DNA of 64,000 bases from Phyllobacterium myrsinacearum. Lineage in GTDB: Bacteria; Pseudomonadota; Alphaproteobacteria; Rhizobiales; Rhizobiaceae. Shown piece after piece: positions 1 to 8,055 of the stretch. Location: positions 682,001-746,000 of the forward strand of contig NZ_PVBT01000001.1 of the NCBI RefSeq assembly GCF_002980555.1, in the 5' to 3' direction. A program made the translations under genes and the position numbers. The stretch's first letter is position 1; each line of letters starts with the position of its first letter. Below the pieces are notes generated by a model. The model was not told the origin of the DNA. It was given only the letters and a program-made list of their open reading frames with translations, and did no database searches.

Positions 1-687
1 GTGCTGCTGGGCGCGCTGGTTGCCGCATGCGGCATGAGTTTCGTGGTGCCGCGCATCGGCAAGCCGCGCCGCCTGTCGCCGCTGTCGGATATCGACATGG
101 CCGATGCGGGCAGGGCGCTGCGCCGTCCGGCCTTCGTCACCTTCCTGATCGCCACGGGGATCACCCAGGCAAGCCACGCCTATGGTTACAGTTTTTCGGC
201 CATCTACTGGAAGTCCATCGGCATTGAGGAGACGGTGATCGGGGCGCTGTGGTCCATCGCCGTGGTGGCCGAGGTGATCATGTTCACCTGCTTTCGCCGG
301 GTATTCGGACGCCTGCATCCGGCACGCGTGCTGATGATCGGCTCAGCCGTCGCCATATTCCGCTGGACGGTCTTCCCGCTGATCGTGCCGGCAGGTCTCG
401 GCGTCGCCGGCTTTTTCGTCGTGCAGAGCCTGCACGCCTTCTCGTTCGCCCTGTCTTTCCTCGGCATGCAGAAAATGATCGCCATGACCATTCCCGAGGA
501 GAAGGGTGGAACGGCGCAGGGCATATCCACCTTCTTCATCGGCACGTCGCTGGCCATCATCACCATGGTGTCCGGACCGCTGTACAGCGCCACCGGCATC
601 TATGGCTTCTATGCCATGGTGGTGCTGGCGGCGGCCGGACTTGTTCTTGCCAATGTGTCGCTGAAGCTGGAGCAGCGCGAGCGCTAG
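1..687 (+). CDS. MFS transporter, HcaT-like (5' end cut by window edge)
   Basis: This is the C-terminal 228 residues of a major facilitator superfamily permease; the frame is already open at base 1, so the true start lies outside the window. What remains is about six hydrophobic helices separated by short basic loops. The segment around GITQASHAYGYSF followed by IGALWSIAVVAEV resembles the 3-phenylpropionate-type (HcaT/MFS_1-like) branch. Substrate cannot be told from sequence. Its stop codon overlaps the last bases of the convergent dipeptide epimerase gene (4 bp overlap at 684-687). Confidence 0.82.
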   Translation: MLLGALVAACGMSFVVPRIGKPRRLSPLSDIDMADAGRALRRPAFVTFLIATGITQASHAYGYSFSAIYWKSIGIEETVIGALWSIAVVAEVIMFTCFRRVFGRLHPARVLMIGSAVAIFRWTVFPLIVPAGLGVAGFFVVQSLHAFSFALSFLGMQKMIAMTIPEEKGGTAQGISTFFIGTSLAIITMVSGPLYSATGIYGFYAMVVLAAAGLVLANVSLKLEQRER

Positions 688-1667
688 CCCCAAAGCTCCG
701 ATTGCGGCGGCGACACGTGGCTGCCCTCAAAGACGAGGCCGGGCTGGCGGTCCTCTTTCAGGATCAGCGGGCCGTCGAGATCGACGAAGTCGGCATCCTG
801 TGCCACGAGCATAGCCGGCGCCATGGCCAGGGACGTGCCCACCATGCAGCCGACCATGATGCCGAACCCGAGTTCGCGCGCCCGTTTCTGCATGCGCAGG
901 GCTTCGGTCAGCCCGCCTGTCTTGTCGAGCTTGATGTTGATGCTGTCATAGCGGCCGAGAAGGGTGTGCAGATCGTCCGTACCGTGGGCGCTCTCGTCGG
1001 CACACAGGGGGACGGGGTGCGGGATTGCCGAGAGAATGCCGTCCTTGCCAGCCGGAAGCGGCTGTTCGATGAGCACGACCCCGGCCTTTGCGGCGGCCAG
1101 CATGTGCCGGACGATATTTTCGTCGGTCCAGCCCTCATTGGCGTCGAGAATGATGCGGCTGTCGGGCGCGGCTTGCGCCACGGCCCATATGCGTTCCTCG
1201 TCATCCTCGCCGCCGACCTTGACCTTGATGACCGGACGGCCGGACAGGGCACGGGCCGAGGCAGCCATGGTTTGCGCATCGCCGAAGGAAACGGTCACGG
1301 CCGTGGTCAGGGCTTTGAGCGGCGGCAAACCGACGAGATCGGCAACACGCCGGCCGGCCCGTCTGGCTTCGAGATCCCAGAGGGCGCAATCGACGGCATT
1401 GCGGGCAGCACCAGCGCCAATCAGGCCGGCAATGTCAGCGCGCGTTGCACCGGCGGCAAGTGCACTGCGCAGTTTTTCAATTTCGGCACAGACGGAATCG
1501 AGACTTTCGCCATAGCGGGCATAGGGAACGCATTCGCCGCGCCCGGTATATGGTCCGTCGCGCAGGGTACAAACCACCACGGCTGCTTCCGTCTTGGAAC
1601 CCCGCGAGATGGTGAACGTTCCGGCAATGGGCCAGCGTTCAACGGTAATCTCCATATTAACAGTCAT
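684..1667 (-). CDS. Dipeptide epimerase (L-Ala-D/L-Glu epimerase type, enolase superfamily)
   Basis: A 327-residue enolase-superfamily enzyme of the muconate-lactonizing subgroup. Visible active-site blocks in order: the Lys pair KVKVG, metal ligands DANEGW, EQPLP and CADES, and the second-base block KLDKTGG. This combination matches the AE-epimerase family that epimerises L-Ala-D-Glu released from murein, so a role in peptidoglycan recycling or dipeptide use is likely. The start ATG is preceded by AAGG at a spacing of 8; that AAGG straddles the boundary of the palindromic element at 1678-1953, which lies only 10 bp upstream. The gene converges on the MFS gene. Confidence 0.85.
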   Translation of the reverse strand: MTVNMEITVERWPIAGTFTISRGSKTEAAVVVCTLRDGPYTGRGECVPYARYGESLDSVCAEIEKLRSALAAGATRADIAGLIGAGAARNAVDCALWDLEARRAGRRVADLVGLPPLKALTTAVTVSFGDAQTMAASARALSGRPVIKVKVGGEDDEERIWAVAQAAPDSRIILDANEGWTDENIVRHMLAAAKAGVVLIEQPLPAGKDGILSAIPHPVPLCADESAHGTDDLHTLLGRYDSINIKLDKTGGLTEALRMQKRARELGFGIMVGCMVGTSLAMAPAMLVAQDADFVDLDGPLILKEDRQPGLVFEGSHVSPPQSELWG

Positions 1668-2126
1668 TATGTGCGCCTTAGAGCCTTTCCTGCTTAAATA
1701 GAATCGTTCTGCCGGAGGGAATTTGGTTCAAGGTCGAGGGGTTTGGCGAGACCGATGCCTTTCCATCGGGCGAAGCCGAAGCCCGATGGGATTGGGCCAA
1801 ATTCACCCGGCCCTCCGGGTTTCCGGCTGGCGGACACCCACTTTGTCAGGCAGCGTCGTCCGATGGGTAAACATCGGCCTCGCTGCCTTCCGCGTGGATT
1901 GTCTCGCCATCCGGGAAACAGAACTGGTTCTATTTAAGCAGGAAAGGCTCTAATTGCTACAGTGACATCAAGTCAGAGACTCGATATGTGTGGGGATGTT
2001 GACTGATAGAGCAAACAATTCAAGTGCTTCTAAGGCTACGGGACGTCATGCGGAGCACGCGTGGATGGTGCCAGCGGTTAAGAAGCCTTATGTACTGATT
2101 TTCAGATCCAGGGACGCCCGAGGCGA
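1668..2126. other. 459-bp gene-free interval between epimerase and mlaF
   Basis: The first 285 bases are almost entirely the palindromic element at 1678-1953. The remaining 173 bases up to mlaF hold no gene I recognise. A 44-codon reading frame beginning ATG at 1996 ends in TGA at 2128-2130, overlapping the mlaF start as ATGA, but its sequence matches nothing I know. A permease (MlaE) gene would be expected here and is not visible. Confidence 0.6.
1678..1953 (+). repeat. Structured palindromic element, copy 1
   Basis: A 276-bp element closed by 26-bp perfect inverted arms (1678-1703 and 1928-1953) that begin TTAGAGCC and end GGCTCTAA. Inside are nested stems: 1712-1719 with 1811-1818, 1719-1726 with 1797-1804, hairpin 1763-1771/1781-1789 (CCATCGGGC), 1819-1824 with 1914-1919, and a two-step hairpin 1848-1855/1881-1888 plus 1860-1865/1872-1877. 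The core is nearly identical to copy 2 (54235-54592), and its right half matches copy 3 (56885-57157, opposite orientation), yet the arms differ between copies. No convincing protein is encoded. Confidence 0.9.
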
Positions 2127-2999
2127 ATGAATTCGACAGACAACGGCAAGAGCAGAGAGCAGGAGCCCGGCGATATCATCCTTTCGGTCAAGGATGTCAG
2201 CGTGTCCTTCGGCCGTTCATCGGTGCTGGAGCACCTGAATCTCGATGTTTATCGCGGCGAGATACTGGGATTTGTCGGTGCATCGGGGACAGGCAAGTCT
2301 GTCCTCATGCGGACGATCCTCGGTCTCAATCAGAAACAGCACGGCAATATCAGCATTTTCGGCCATGACATCGACCGTGCGACGGAACAGGAAAAACTCA
2401 GCGTCGACATGCGCATGGGCGTTCTGTTTCAGCACGGCGCCCTGTTCTCGTCGCTGACGGTTCTCGAAAACATCCAGGTGCCGATGCGCGAATATCTCGA
2501 CATTCCGCACAGCCTGATGGACGAACTGGCGCGCCTCAAGATCGATCTCGTTGGATTGAAACCGGATACGGCCGAAAAATTTCCGTCGGAACTGTCCGGC
2601 GGCATGATCAAGCGTGCAGCGCTCGCCCGCGCTTTGTCGCTTGATCCGGACATCGTCTTTCTCGACGAGCCGACATCGGGGCTCGATCCCATCGGCGCCG
2701 CCGATTTCGATGAACTCATCGCAAATCTGCGCGATACGATGGGTTTGACCGTCTATATGGTCACGCACGATCTCGATAGCCTGTTCGCCGTTTGCGACCG
2801 AATCGCGGTATTGGGTAAGAAAAGGGTTCTTGTGGAAGGAACCATCGACGACATGCTGACGTTTGATGACCCGTGGGTTCAGGAATATTTTCATGGCAAG
2901 CGCGCGCGCCAGATCGTGCCGAACGGCAGCAGCAGGCGAAAGTCTGATCGCATGCAAAGCGCCCGGCAATCCGGGCCGTTGCTGAAGGAACAGGGTTAG
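2127..2999 (+). CDS. mlaF: ABC transporter ATP-binding protein, MlaF family
   Basis: A 290-residue ABC ATPase of the MCE/Mla lipid transport type. Walker A GASGTGKS is at residues 51-58, signature LSGGM at 156-160, Walker B IVFLDE at about 176-181, and an H-loop in VTHDLD near 213. The MlaFEDB complex moves phospholipids between inner and outer membranes; MlaF supplies ATP hydrolysis on the cytoplasmic side. It is followed after 12 bp by the MCE-domain gene, so the two are surely cotranscribed. The cognate permease MlaE, which normally precedes mlaF, is absent from this window. A basic C-terminal tail of about 30 residues (GSSRRKSDR) follows the domain. Confidence 0.9.
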   Translation: MNSTDNGKSREQEPGDIILSVKDVSVSFGRSSVLEHLNLDVYRGEILGFVGASGTGKSVLMRTILGLNQKQHGNISIFGHDIDRATEQEKLSVDMRMGVLFQHGALFSSLTVLENIQVPMREYLDIPHSLMDELARLKIDLVGLKPDTAEKFPSELSGGMIKRAALARALSLDPDIVFLDEPTSGLDPIGAADFDELIANLRDTMGLTVYMVTHDLDSLFAVCDRIAVLGKKRVLVEGTIDDMLTFDDPWVQEYFHGKRARQIVPNGSSRRKSDRMQSARQSGPLLKEQG

Positions 3000-3011
3000 G
3001 TGGAATAATCG

Positions 3012-4004
3012 ATGGAGACCAAAGCCAACTACGTTCTGGTCGGGATTTTCACGCTTGCGGTTTGCGTCGCGGCGTTCGTCTTCGTGTACTGGATCGCCCG
3101 CTATGGCGACAGGCAGGAAATGACGACGCTGGAAATCCGTATTGCCGGTTCGGTTACCGGCCTGGCCGAGGGCAGCCAGGTGCTGTTCAACGGCATCAAG
3201 GTGGGCACCGTGCGGCGCCTGAATATCGACAAGACCAATCCCGACGCGGTGATCGCCACCGCGGAAATCGACAGCACGACACCGATCACCCGCTCGACCC
3301 AGGCAACGCTCGGCTTTACCGGCCTGACCGGTCTGGCTTTCGTGGAGCTTAAGGGCGGCAAGGTCTATGAACCCAATCTGCTTGAAGAGGCCGACAAGGA
3401 TGGCGCTGTCGCGCGTATCGACGCCGATCCGTCGGTGGTCAACAACCTTCTGCAGAAGGCGCAGGACATTCTCGAACGCGTCAACACGGCGATGAGCTCG
3501 ATCGAAAGTTTCATCACCGAAGTGAAGGGGCCGCTGGTCGATACGGTCAACAACACCAAGAAGTTCACCGATGCGCTGGCCAAGAACTCCGATGTGATCG
3601 ACAAGTTCAGCCAGAGCGCCGAGGACGTGCAGTCGGTGGTGCGCGAGGCGCGTGAAATGATGACGCGGCTGAATGCCGCTTCGGCCCGGGTCGACGGCGT
3701 CCTGGCCAAGGTCGACAATCTGGTGTCCGATGGTGATGGCAGCGTTGTGGCCGAAGCGCGCAACACGCTCAAATCCTATCGCGCGGTTGCAGACAATCTC
3801 AACACCAAGCTTGGCCCGATCACGGACAACCTCAACCGCTTTTCCGGGCAGGGCTTGCGCGATGTGCAGGCGCTGGTCACCGAGAGCCGCCAGTCGGTCC
3901 AGCGCATCGAGCGGGCGATCAGCGATCTTGAAAAGAATCCGCAGCGGGTGATTTTCGGCGGCAGCGGCAATGTGCCGGAGTATGACGGCCGCACGCGCCG
4001 TTGA
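3012..4004 (+). CDS. mlaD: MlaD/MCE family substrate-binding protein
   Basis: A 330-residue membrane-anchored MCE protein. An N-terminal transmembrane helix (about residues 7-27, VLVGIFTLAVCVAAFVFVYW) precedes the MCE beta-barrel domain at about 38-115, recognisable by GSVTGLAEGSQVLFNGIKVG and TLGFTGLTGLAFVEL. The rest, about 120-315, is a long alpha-helical region of heptad-like composition rich in Asn, Ser and Val, the usual periplasmic needle extension. MCE hexamers bind and channel phospholipids. The start ATG has AGGTGGA upstream at a good spacing. It is third in the order ATPase, MCE, lipoprotein. Confidence 0.9.
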   Translation: METKANYVLVGIFTLAVCVAAFVFVYWIARYGDRQEMTTLEIRIAGSVTGLAEGSQVLFNGIKVGTVRRLNIDKTNPDAVIATAEIDSTTPITRSTQATLGFTGLTGLAFVELKGGKVYEPNLLEEADKDGAVARIDADPSVVNNLLQKAQDILERVNTAMSSIESFITEVKGPLVDTVNNTKKFTDALAKNSDVIDKFSQSAEDVQSVVREAREMMTRLNAASARVDGVLAKVDNLVSDGDGSVVAEARNTLKSYRAVADNLNTKLGPITDNLNRFSGQGLRDVQALVTESRQSVQRIERAISDLEKNPQRVIFGGSGNVPEYDGRTRR

Positions 4005-4041
4005 CTTTGGCGATGCTGCATCGCATGAAGGTTAATGAATC

Positions 4042-4662
4042 GTGAAGCTTTGCGTGACAGGGATGAGAGCATTGGTGAATTCAAGAACGACAATTGCCGC
4101 TCTGCTGATGGCTTTGTCCGTTTCCGCCTGCGCCGGAACCAAGAAGCTTGATACATTCGATCTTTCCGGCCCGTCCCTGTCCGAGACTTCATCCAGAAAA
4201 CATGGCAGCCGCCAGATTCTGATCGCCGCGCCATCGGCCCTCAAAGCGCTTGACGGCGAGAATGTTGTTGTCCGCTCCGGACCGAATGCCATTTCGTTCC
4301 TGAAGGGCGCGCAGTGGTCCGACCGCCTGCCGAACATCGTGCAGACGCGGCTGGTGCAGGCATTTGAGAGTTCGGGCCGCTTCGGCGGCGTCGGCCGTCC
4401 CGGCGAAGGCCTTGCCATCGATTATCAGGTGATCAGCAATATCCGCACGTTCGATATCGATGCCTCGGGCAAGGAAACGGCCGTCGTCGAGATCGCCATC
4501 AAGATCCTCAATGACAAGAACGGCACGGTGCGCGCGACCCATGTGTTCCGCTCGACATCACCGGTCAGCGGCCAGGGCAATGCGGCCTATGTCACCGCCC
4601 TGAACCATGCGTTTGACAGCGCCGCAGGCGATATCGTCACCTGGACGCTGTCGGTCATCTAA
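4042..4662 (+). CDS. ABC-type transport auxiliary lipoprotein (PqiC/LptE-like)
   Basis: A 206-residue lipoprotein with an N-terminal signal ending in the lipobox VSAC (Cys at about residue 30). The body matches the auxiliary outer-membrane lipoprotein that accompanies MCE transporters in alphaproteobacteria (PqiC/DUF330-like fold), including the LIAAPSALKALDGE and GRLVQAFESSGRFGGV-type blocks. It probably forms the outer-membrane end of the lipid transport route. The GTG start at 4042 has GAAGG upstream; an in-frame ATG at 4063 would give a shorter signal and cannot be excluded. It ends 9 bp before the convergent rhodanese gene. Confidence 0.8.
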   Translation: MKLCVTGMRALVNSRTTIAALLMALSVSACAGTKKLDTFDLSGPSLSETSSRKHGSRQILIAAPSALKALDGENVVVRSGPNAISFLKGAQWSDRLPNIVQTRLVQAFESSGRFGGVGRPGEGLAIDYQVISNIRTFDIDASGKETAVVEIAIKILNDKNGTVRATHVFRSTSPVSGQGNAAYVTALNHAFDSAAGDIVTWTLSVI

Positions 4663-4671
4663 CCCAGAAAC

Positions 4672-5097
4672 TCAGGCGACCTTTCTGAGTTCGCCCGCTG
4701 CCGGACCGGTGGCGAAGGGGAGTTCCTCGTCGGCCCAGCCGGTAATGCCGCCAATCATGATCTTGACCGGACGTCCCAGCCTTGCAAGTTTCAGCGCGGC
4801 CTGATCGGCGCCATTGCAGTGGGGGCCGGCGCAATAGGCGACGAACAGCGTATCGTTGGGCCATGCGGCCATGCGCTCGGCGGTGATCTCGCGATGCGGC
4901 AGATGTATGGCTCCCGGCACGTGACGGCGTTCATAGGCCGCCGGTGTTCCCACCACGTGCAGGAGCACAAAGTCCTGTTCGCCCGCCTTCAGCGATGCGG
5001 CGACGTCGGCACAATCGGTCTCAAGCGCGAGACGCCGGGAAAAATGCTCGATGACAGTCTGTGGTGCTGCAGCCGGGGTTTCGGTAACATAGCTCAT
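4672..5097 (-). CDS. Rhodanese-like domain protein
   Basis: A 141-residue single-domain rhodanese. The ATG at 5097 has a strong AGGAGAG upstream; an upstream extension in the same frame lacks one and was not used. Landmarks are RRHVPGAIHLPHREI, the active-site loop beginning at Cys in YCAGPHCNGAD, and the C-terminal GGITGWADE. The loop has two Cys and does not carry the CRSGxR pattern of classical sulfurtransferases, so the exact substrate is open. It is transcribed divergently from the FtrA-type regulator with an 85-bp gap, an arrangement that suggests control by that regulator. Confidence 0.85.
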   Translation of the reverse strand: MSYVTETPAAAPQTVIEHFSRRLALETDCADVAASLKAGEQDFVLLHVVGTPAAYERRHVPGAIHLPHREITAERMAAWPNDTLFVAYCAGPHCNGADQAALKLARLGRPVKIMIGGITGWADEELPFATGPAAGELRKVA

Positions 5098-5153
5098 GGG
5101 GCTCTCCTGTGTTGACGCGCAATTCGTAAGACACGCGACAAGGCACTGGTAGT

Positions 5154-5167
5154 TGGCAAGATTGCCA
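5154..5167. promoter_or_regulatory. Candidate operator between rhodanese and ftrA
   Basis: TGGCAAGATTGCCA is an inverted repeat with 6-bp arms and a 2-bp centre, lying 16 bp before the ftrA ATG in the divergent gap. A position this close to the start would suit autorepression. Purely inferred from sequence. Confidence 0.3.
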
Positions 5168-5182
5168 TATATCGTCGATATC

Positions 5183-6184
5183 ATGTCAAACGCATCCTTC
5201 ACCCCCCGCCTTGATAATCCGCTTGTTGTCGCCGTTGCCTATGACGGGCTCTGTACGTTCGAGTTCGGCCTGGTCGTCGAAATGTTCGGGCTGCCGCGCC
5301 CGGAAATGGGCGATGACTGGTACAGGTTTGCCGTGGCCAGCATCGAGGTGGGCGAGCTGCGCGCTACGGGCGGCGTGCGCATTCTGGCGGATGGCGGGCT
5401 TGACCTGTTCGAACAGGCGGGCACCATCATCATGCCGGGCTGGCGCGGCGTCGAGCATGCAGTGCCGGACGCTTTGGCACAGGCCCTTCGGCGGGCGCAT
5501 GCCAATGGCGCACGGATTCTCTCCATCTGCTCCGGCGTGTTCGTTCTGGCCGCCGCCGGTCTCCTGGCTGGGCGCAGGGCGACGACGCACTGGCGCTATG
5601 CCGATCTCCTGGCGGAGCGCTATCCGGATATCGCGGTTGAGCCCAACGTGCTTTACGTGGATGAGGGCAGTGTGCTGACCTCTGCCGGGAGCGCGGCGGG
5701 CATTGATCTCTGCCTGCATCTGATCCGCCGGGATTTTGGTACCGAGGCCGCCAACAAGGTGGCGCGCCGGCTGGTGGTGGCGCCGCACCGCGAGGGCGGG
5801 CAGGCGCAGTTCGTCGAACGGGCCGTGCCGCCGCCACATGAGGGGATAAGGCTGTCGCCGCTGCTCGAGCGGATGCGCACCGAGCTCAGGCATGATTTTT
5901 CCATTGCAACGCTGGCCAAGGCGGCGGGCATGAGCTCGCGCACGTTTCTGCGCCGCTTCGAGGCCGCAACTGGCACGACGCCGGCCAAATGGCTGCTGTC
6001 GGAACGGCTGGCCAAGGCACGGGAACTGCTTGAGCAGTCGGTGCTTTCAGTCGAGACCATCGCCGAGACCACCGGGTTCGGTACGGCTGCCACGCTGCGG
6101 CATCATTTCCGCCAGCAGCTGGCAACGACGCCCACCGCCTACCGCGAGATGTTCGGCAGGGAGAAGGCGTTGCGGACGGCGTGA
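5183..6184 (+). CDS. ftrA: GlxA/FtrA-family transcriptional regulator (DJ-1/PfpI plus AraC HTH)
   Basis: A 333-residue regulator with an N-terminal DJ-1/PfpI amidotransferase-like domain (about residues 10-190, PLVVAVAYDGLCTFEFG to the nucleophile-elbow ILSICSGVF) and a C-terminal AraC/XylS double helix-turn-helix (about 225-325, IATLAKAAGMSSRTFLRRF and the ETTGFGTAATLRHHFRQQ second helix pair). FtrA-like proteins pair with rhodanese genes, as here. ATG 5183 was preferred over an in-frame TTG at 5153 because it fits the usual family start. The ligand is unknown. Confidence 0.85.
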   Translation: MSNASFTPRLDNPLVVAVAYDGLCTFEFGLVVEMFGLPRPEMGDDWYRFAVASIEVGELRATGGVRILADGGLDLFEQAGTIIMPGWRGVEHAVPDALAQALRRAHANGARILSICSGVFVLAAAGLLAGRRATTHWRYADLLAERYPDIAVEPNVLYVDEGSVLTSAGSAAGIDLCLHLIRRDFGTEAANKVARRLVVAPHREGGQAQFVERAVPPPHEGIRLSPLLERMRTELRHDFSIATLAKAAGMSSRTFLRRFEAATGTTPAKWLLSERLAKARELLEQSVLSVETIAETTGFGTAATLRHHFRQQLATTPTAYREMFGREKALRTA

Positions 6185-6213
6185 GGACCACGGCACGGAA
6201 CATCGTGCGTGGT

Positions 6214-7755
6214 TCACGTACCTATTTCAGGCTCGCCGAACCATCGCGCCGCTGCCTGCGCAAGTTCCTCCAAATCAGAAGCGGTCTCACCGGCCCAGGC
6301 GACGATGCCGTCGGGACGGACAAGCACGGCGCGCAAGCCAAGCCTGTTTCTGGCATCATGTGCGAGATAGCCGATCCGGCCGCCCCAGCGGCGTGCCAGC
6401 GCCTGAAGCGGTGCCGTGGCGTCAAAGTCCAGGAGAAGGCCTTTCCCGCTTCCAAGATGCCCGCCGAGGAACGTCCCGTCGGCCAGCTCGAAGTCGGGTG
6501 CGCTGCGGCCGGCCAGCGGGTGGCTGCCGCCAAGATCATAGCGGAGCGACACGCCCCAGACGCGTTCGGCGAAGTAGGTTGCACCATCGCGCGTGTCGAT
6601 GAGATCGCGGATAATGGCTTCGAGCGCACGGGAACTGCGGCTTGGCCGCATGAGCGCGACCTGGGCGCGCGACCAGTCAAGCACCTGCGCTCCAACCGGA
6701 TGCCGTTCGCTCTCATAAGTGTCGAGCAGGCCGGATGGCGCGGTACCACGGATTGTTGATGCGAGCTTCCATCCCAGGTTCATCGCATCGCCAAGCCCGA
6801 GATTCAGCCCCTGTCCGCCGAGGGGGGAATGGATGTGCGCGGCGTCACCGGCGAGCAGCACCCGTCCATTGCGGTAGGCGGCGGCCTGACAGGCGCGGTC
6901 CGTCCACGTGGTGGCAAGCGTGAGTGCCGTTAATGTGACGCTGGTGCCGGAGATGCGGCGCAGCACCGCCTGCACATGGTCGAGCGTGATCGGCCGGGTC
7001 CGGTGGCAGGCGCCGCCGTCGAAATCGACCATCGCGATGGTTCCGGGCTTCTGGTAGGTGTACATGCCCGCCGGCGTATAGTGCCGGCCGGGGCTGAGCA
7101 TGTCCGGATCGGTCAGCTCGACCTCAACGGAATAGCCGGTGAATTCCGGATCGGTGCCGGTAAATGTAAAACCTCCAGCCTTGCGCACGGTGCTGCGCCC
7201 GCCATCGCAGCCGACGAGCCAGCGTCCGTGAAAGGCGGCACCGCCGGCATGAACGGTCACGCTATCATCCGACTGCTCGAAACGCTCCACGCCGAGGCCG
7301 CGCCTGATCTCGGCGCCCATCGCGTCAGCACGGGCGGCAAGGACGGATTCCACCTGCTGCATGGTGGTGGCCAAATTGGTGGCGGCTGGGCCGGGCAGGC
7401 GATAGGGCCATTTTGAGGCGTCGATAGCGTCCTGGAAAAACTGGATGCCGGCGAAATGGCCGCCCGGCCGGCGGGGCTGTTGCATCCAATGCGCTGCAGC
7501 CGGTGTCCTGTTGCCGTCCGATTGAACTTTTTGCGGGGCCGAGACATCATCCAGCAGCCCGCGACGATAGAAGGCTTCGACGGTGGGGGCGGAAAGGCCA
7601 CGCATGCCGAACGGCAGCCCCTTCAAGGGGGAGTGCGGGTTTTCGGCTTGCTCCAGCACCAGCACGGAGAGACCGGCGAGGCGCAGCTCGCAGGCGAGAA
7701 GCAGGCCGACTGGGCCTGCACCGGCAATCACAACATCATAAATCCTGGGGGGCAT
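6214..7755 (-). CDS. FAD-dependent aromatic monooxygenase (PheA/TfdB-like)
   Basis: A 513-residue class A flavoprotein hydroxylase. The N-terminal dinucleotide fold GAGPVGLLLACELRLAG is at residues 11-27, the DG motif is in VGCDGGRSTVRK, and the ribityl-binding GD motif is in LLAGDAAHIHSPLGGQGLN, at about two thirds of the chain. The C-terminal 120 residues form the thioredoxin-like domain typical of this branch (VRPDGIVAWAG). NAD(P)H-driven hydroxylation of a phenolic or polyketide-like compound, including drugs such as rifamycins, is typical; the substrate is not predictable. It faces ftrA tail to tail with a 29-bp gap. Confidence 0.85.
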   Translation of the reverse strand: MPPRIYDVVIAGAGPVGLLLACELRLAGLSVLVLEQAENPHSPLKGLPFGMRGLSAPTVEAFYRRGLLDDVSAPQKVQSDGNRTPAAAHWMQQPRRPGGHFAGIQFFQDAIDASKWPYRLPGPAATNLATTMQQVESVLAARADAMGAEIRRGLGVERFEQSDDSVTVHAGGAAFHGRWLVGCDGGRSTVRKAGGFTFTGTDPEFTGYSVEVELTDPDMLSPGRHYTPAGMYTYQKPGTIAMVDFDGGACHRTRPITLDHVQAVLRRISGTSVTLTALTLATTWTDRACQAAAYRNGRVLLAGDAAHIHSPLGGQGLNLGLGDAMNLGWKLASTIRGTAPSGLLDTYESERHPVGAQVLDWSRAQVALMRPSRSSRALEAIIRDLIDTRDGATYFAERVWGVSLRYDLGGSHPLAGRSAPDFELADGTFLGGHLGSGKGLLLDFDATAPLQALARRWGGRIGYLAHDARNRLGLRAVLVRPDGIVAWAGETASDLEELAQAAARWFGEPEIGT

Positions 7756-8055
7756 GAACTACTCCTTTGTGGTCGTTCGACCGGAGCGGTTCATCGTTTT
7801 GCGAACCACACGGACGAACATAAACGCTTGGACAGCGTTGGCTGTTCGTCGAGGGGAACACATGCGCGAGGCAGGGACAGAGCTTCCGTTTCCGAAAGGA
7901 CTTGGGCTTACCAAACCAAGTCTGCCTTTTCCGACGCGGGAACTATAGCGCTGGAGCCGCCAGCACGCAACGGGAGATAACCCATCTGCCGCTGATATAC
8001 CGGCAACAAAAAACGCGGCCCGAGGCCGCGTTTTTCAGTTCTCAAGACACCACCT
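7756..8055. other. Intergenic interval upstream of the monooxygenase
   Basis: This 300-bp stretch separates the start of the monooxygenase gene from the end of the GPR-like gene. It holds short palindromes near the monooxygenase start (GGTCGTTCGACC at about 7773-7784), possibly an operator, and the terminator at 8008-8036. I see no gene; short open frames have no family resemblance. Confidence 0.5.
8008..8036. terminator. Bidirectional intrinsic terminator
   Basis: A 10-bp stem AAACGCGGCC / GGCCGCGTTT with a CGA loop and A/T runs on both sides, 20 bp beyond the stop of the GPR-like gene, for which it serves on the minus strand. Confidence 0.85.

Noticed and set aside
1723-1953. Short frames inside the palindromic elements (also 54255-54593 and within 56927-58285)
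   Set aside because: They arise from the repeat core, are not kept in frame between copies, and read through stem arms.
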